The notes under the pieces: model-generated
Database searches by the model: none
What the model saw: only the letters and a program-made list of their open reading frames with translations
What the model was told of the DNA's origin: nothing
Position numbers and translations under genes: made by a program
Source of the DNA: Bradyrhizobium sp. WSM1417
GTDB lineage: Bacteria; Pseudomonadota; Alphaproteobacteria; Rhizobiales; Xanthobacteraceae
Direction: 5' to 3'
Length of the DNA stretch: 64,000 nt
Assembly: GCF_000515415.1 (NCBI RefSeq)
Contig: NZ_KI911783.1
Location: 598,501 to 662,500, forward strand
Shown here: in pieces, positions 62,241 to 64,000 of the stretch
Position numbering within the stretch: the stretch's first letter is position 1
Layout of the letters: each line of letters begins with the position of its first letter

Positions 62241-63467
62241 ATGAGGAATGGAATTCTGCATCTGGCCACTGCAACGGCGCTGACCCTGGCGCTGTCGATG
62301 CCGGCGGCCAATGCCCAGAAGAAATATGATCCGGGCGCCAGCGATACCGAGATCAAAGTCGGCCAGACGATGCCGTTTTCTGGACCGGCGTCGGCCTATT
62401 CGTCGATCGGCAAGACCCAGGCCGCCTATTTCAAGATGATCAACGACCAGGGCGGCATCAACGGCCGCAAGATCAATCTGATCCAGTATGACGACGCTTA
62501 CTCGCCGCCGAAAGCCGTGGAGCAGATTCGCAAGCTCGTCGAGAGCGACGAAGTCCTGCTGACCTTCCAGATCATCGGCACGCCGGTGAACGCAGCCGTG
62601 CAGAAATATCTCAATTCGAAGAAGGTGCCGCAACTGTTCGCGGCGACCGGAGCCTCGAGGTTCACGGATCCGAAGAACTTTCCGTGGACGATGGGCTTCA
62701 ACCCCAACTACTTCGTCGAAGGCCGCATCTACGGACAGTACATCCTGAAGGAGCATCCGAACGCCAAGATCGGCGTGCTCTATCAGAACGACGACCTCGG
62801 CAAGGACTATCTGAACGGCATCAAGGCCGGCCTCGGCGACAAAGCTGCCAAGATGATCGTGACTGAAGCTTCCTACGAAGTCTCCGATCCGACTGTCGAT
62901 TCGCAGATCCTCAAGATCAAGGATGCCGGCGCCGATTTGTTCTTCAGCGCCACCACGCCGAAGCAGGCGGCCCAGGCGATCAAGAAGATCGCCGAGATGG
63001 GCTGGCATCCGGTGCAGATCGTCGACATCAACGCCACCTCGGTCGGCGCGGTGCTGAAGCCGGCCGGCCTCGACGCCGCCAAGGGCCTGATCAGCGTCAA
63101 TTACGGCAAGGAACCGCTCGATCCGACCTGGAAGGACGATGCCGGCCTCAAGAGGTATTTCGACTTCATGGCCAAGTATTATCCGGATGGCGACAAGGAT
63201 TCGAACTTCAACACCTACGGCTACAGCACGGCGCAGCTGCTGGTCCATGTGCTGAAGCAGTGCGGCGACGACCTCACGCGCGAGAACGTGATGAAGCAGG
63301 CCGCGTCGCTGAAGGACGTGACCAGCGACACCGCGTTGCCCGGCATCAAGGCCAACACCTCACCGACCGACTACCGGGTCAACAAGCAGCTTCAGATGAT
63401 GAAGTTCAACGGCGAACGCTGGGAGCTGTTCGGCCCGATCATTGAGGATGCGGGTCCGGCGGGTTAG
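62241..63467 (+). CDS. Branched-chain amino acid-type ABC substrate-binding protein, copy 2
   Basis: I start at the ATG at 62241, since GAGGAA lies six bases before it and is too close to the ATG at 62235. The result is also 408 residues, identical in length to copy 1. The signal peptide is MRNGILHLATATALTLALSM. Long strings match copy 1: KTQAAYFKMINDQGGINGRK and SDTEIKVGQ versus SDTEIKIGQ, and the C-terminus QMMKFNGERWELFGPI. This is a tandem gene duplication with diverged lobes and perhaps a different ligand. The 218-base gap after copy 1 is GC-normal, holding no gene. Confidence 0.92.
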   Translation: MRNGILHLATATALTLALSMPAANAQKKYDPGASDTEIKVGQTMPFSGPASAYSSIGKTQAAYFKMINDQGGINGRKINLIQYDDAYSPPKAVEQIRKLVESDEVLLTFQIIGTPVNAAVQKYLNSKKVPQLFAATGASRFTDPKNFPWTMGFNPNYFVEGRIYGQYILKEHPNAKIGVLYQNDDLGKDYLNGIKAGLGDKAAKMIVTEASYEVSDPTVDSQILKIKDAGADLFFSATTPKQAAQAIKKIAEMGWHPVQIVDINATSVGAVLKPAGLDAAKGLISVNYGKEPLDPTWKDDAGLKRYFDFMAKYYPDGDKDSNFNTYGYSTAQLLVHVLKQCGDDLTRENVMKQAASLKDVTSDTALPGIKANTSPTDYRVNKQLQMMKFNGERWELFGPIIEDAGPAG

Positions 63468-63491
63468 TTCTCGGAAGCAACTGCCTCAACG

Positions 63492-63524
63492 CTGTCATGG
63501 CCGGGCCAAGCCCGGCCATGACAG
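63492..63524. terminator. Perfect hairpin between convergent genes, probable bidirectional terminator
   Basis: CTGTCATGGCCGGGC and GCCCGGCCATGACAG are exact 15-base arms with a 3-base loop CAA. It lies between the binding-protein gene and the convergent DUF1330 gene. No long T-run follows on the plus strand (GAAAATC), so it may instead be a palindromic repeat that ends transcription without strict intrinsic features. Confidence 0.65.
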
Positions 63525-63528
63525 AAAA

Positions 63529-63954
63529 TCACTCCGGCACCTCCCCAAAATTCTTCCCCACCGGCAGCACCGCGTGCCGAATGAGCCGTGAATCCTCCAC
63601 TGCGGCCTGCCTGTGCTTCACCGCTTCGCGATAGACGGGATCGCGGATCATCTCGACGAAGGCGGCAACGCTTGGGTATTCGGCGATGAAGCAATGGTCC
63701 CAGCGCTCGGTCTCCGGGCCGATCAGCATCAGCTCGAATTTGCCCTGCCACACGATGCGGCCGCCGAGGCGTTCGAACACCGGGCCGCTCTCGCGGCCAT
63801 AGGCCGCATAGGCTTCCGCGCCGCTGGCCTTGCGGCCATCCGGATAGGCTGCCTCCTTGCGCAAGCGCACCAGGTTGAGCATGTGGATCGGGCCGGGACG
63901 GTCGTTGTCCCGGAACTGCGCGAAAATCTCCTTGGTTGGATCGATGTGGCCCAT
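63529..63954 (-). CDS. DUF1330 family protein
   Basis: A 141-residue small alpha-beta protein with the DUF1330/ferredoxin-like dimer pattern: PIHMLNLVRLRKEAAYPDG, SGAEAYAAYGRESGPVFERL, then IVWQGKFELMLIGPE and HCFIAEYPSVAAFVEMIRDP. No catalytic function is established. It starts near the window end with a promoter region that I cannot judge. Confidence 0.85.
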   Translation of the reverse strand: MGHIDPTKEIFAQFRDNDRPGPIHMLNLVRLRKEAAYPDGRKASGAEAYAAYGRESGPVFERLGGRIVWQGKFELMLIGPETERWDHCFIAEYPSVAAFVEMIRDPVYREAVKHRQAAVEDSRLIRHAVLPVGKNFGEVPE

Positions 63955-64000
63955 CTGAGCTCCCTTTTGTTTTATGCCGGCGATCCTAGCTCTGCCGACC

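Overview
The window is GC-rich, densely coded chromosomal DNA of an alphaproteobacterium, most likely Bradyrhizobium or a close relative. This rests on family content and repeats, not on a database match. Supporting features are a SerRS-like amino acid:carrier-protein ligase of the rhizobial type, PAS_7/GGDEF/EAL sensors, a Bug/Tct transporter, a caspase-like secreted protein, tandem LivK-type binding proteins, and many short palindromic repeats with ends such as GTCGTCC...GGACGAC and GTCATTGC...GCAATGAC. No rRNA, tRNA, CRISPR or prophage is visible. The only mobile element is one IS3-family insertion sequence.

Layout. 1-2.4 kb: end of a hybrid histidine kinase and its overlapping LuxR-type response regulator. 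2.6-7.9 kb: a Baeyer-Villiger-type flavoprotein, a secreted trypsin-like protease, a HAD hydrolase and the methionine-salvage pair mtnP-mtnA. 8.0-11.8 kb: carrier protein, acyl-CoA-dehydrogenase-like flavoprotein, amino acid:carrier-protein ligase and a GNAT-like protein, read as one aminoacyl-carrier-protein pathway of unknown product; this is the most interesting region. 12-20 kb: two cyclic-di-GMP proteins (one intact, one with degenerate motifs) flanking a tctCBA tricarboxylate transporter. 20-24 kb: housekeeping genes (rpmF, mtgA, a short-chain prenyl diphosphate synthase) and membrane proteins. 24-29.7 kb: caspase-like protein, GFA protein, NTF2-like protein, class A beta-lactamase and Na+/H+ antiporter. 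29.7-31.0 kb: the IS3 element, sitting inside a palindromic repeat whose two halves can be rejoined. 31-41 kb: cell-wall amidase, Rieske and TauD oxygenases, ispG, an EamA exporter, a Zur-like regulator, and a marR-emrA-emrB efflux operon with a perfect inverted repeat at its promoter. 41.8-47.3 kb: a kinase-like protein, a transmembrane chemoreceptor and a beta-ketoadipate group (pcaF, an intradiol dioxygenase, pcaH, pcaG). 47.5-56.7 kb: mutS, a soluble PAS chemoreceptor, a membrane protein, OsmC and a sulfonate-type ABC transporter. 56.9-64 kb: glnD, ogt, a DUF1304 protein, two tandem equal-length LivK-type binding proteins and a DUF1330 protein.

Together these genes suggest a metabolically versatile soil bacterium: uptake of carboxylates, amino acids and probably sulfonates, catabolism of aromatics, second-messenger and chemotaxis sensing, and drug or antibiotic tolerance. 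Start codons were chosen from ribosome binding sites, family length and overlap with neighbours, so several differ from the longest open frame. Functions are family-level inferences from motifs read by eye.
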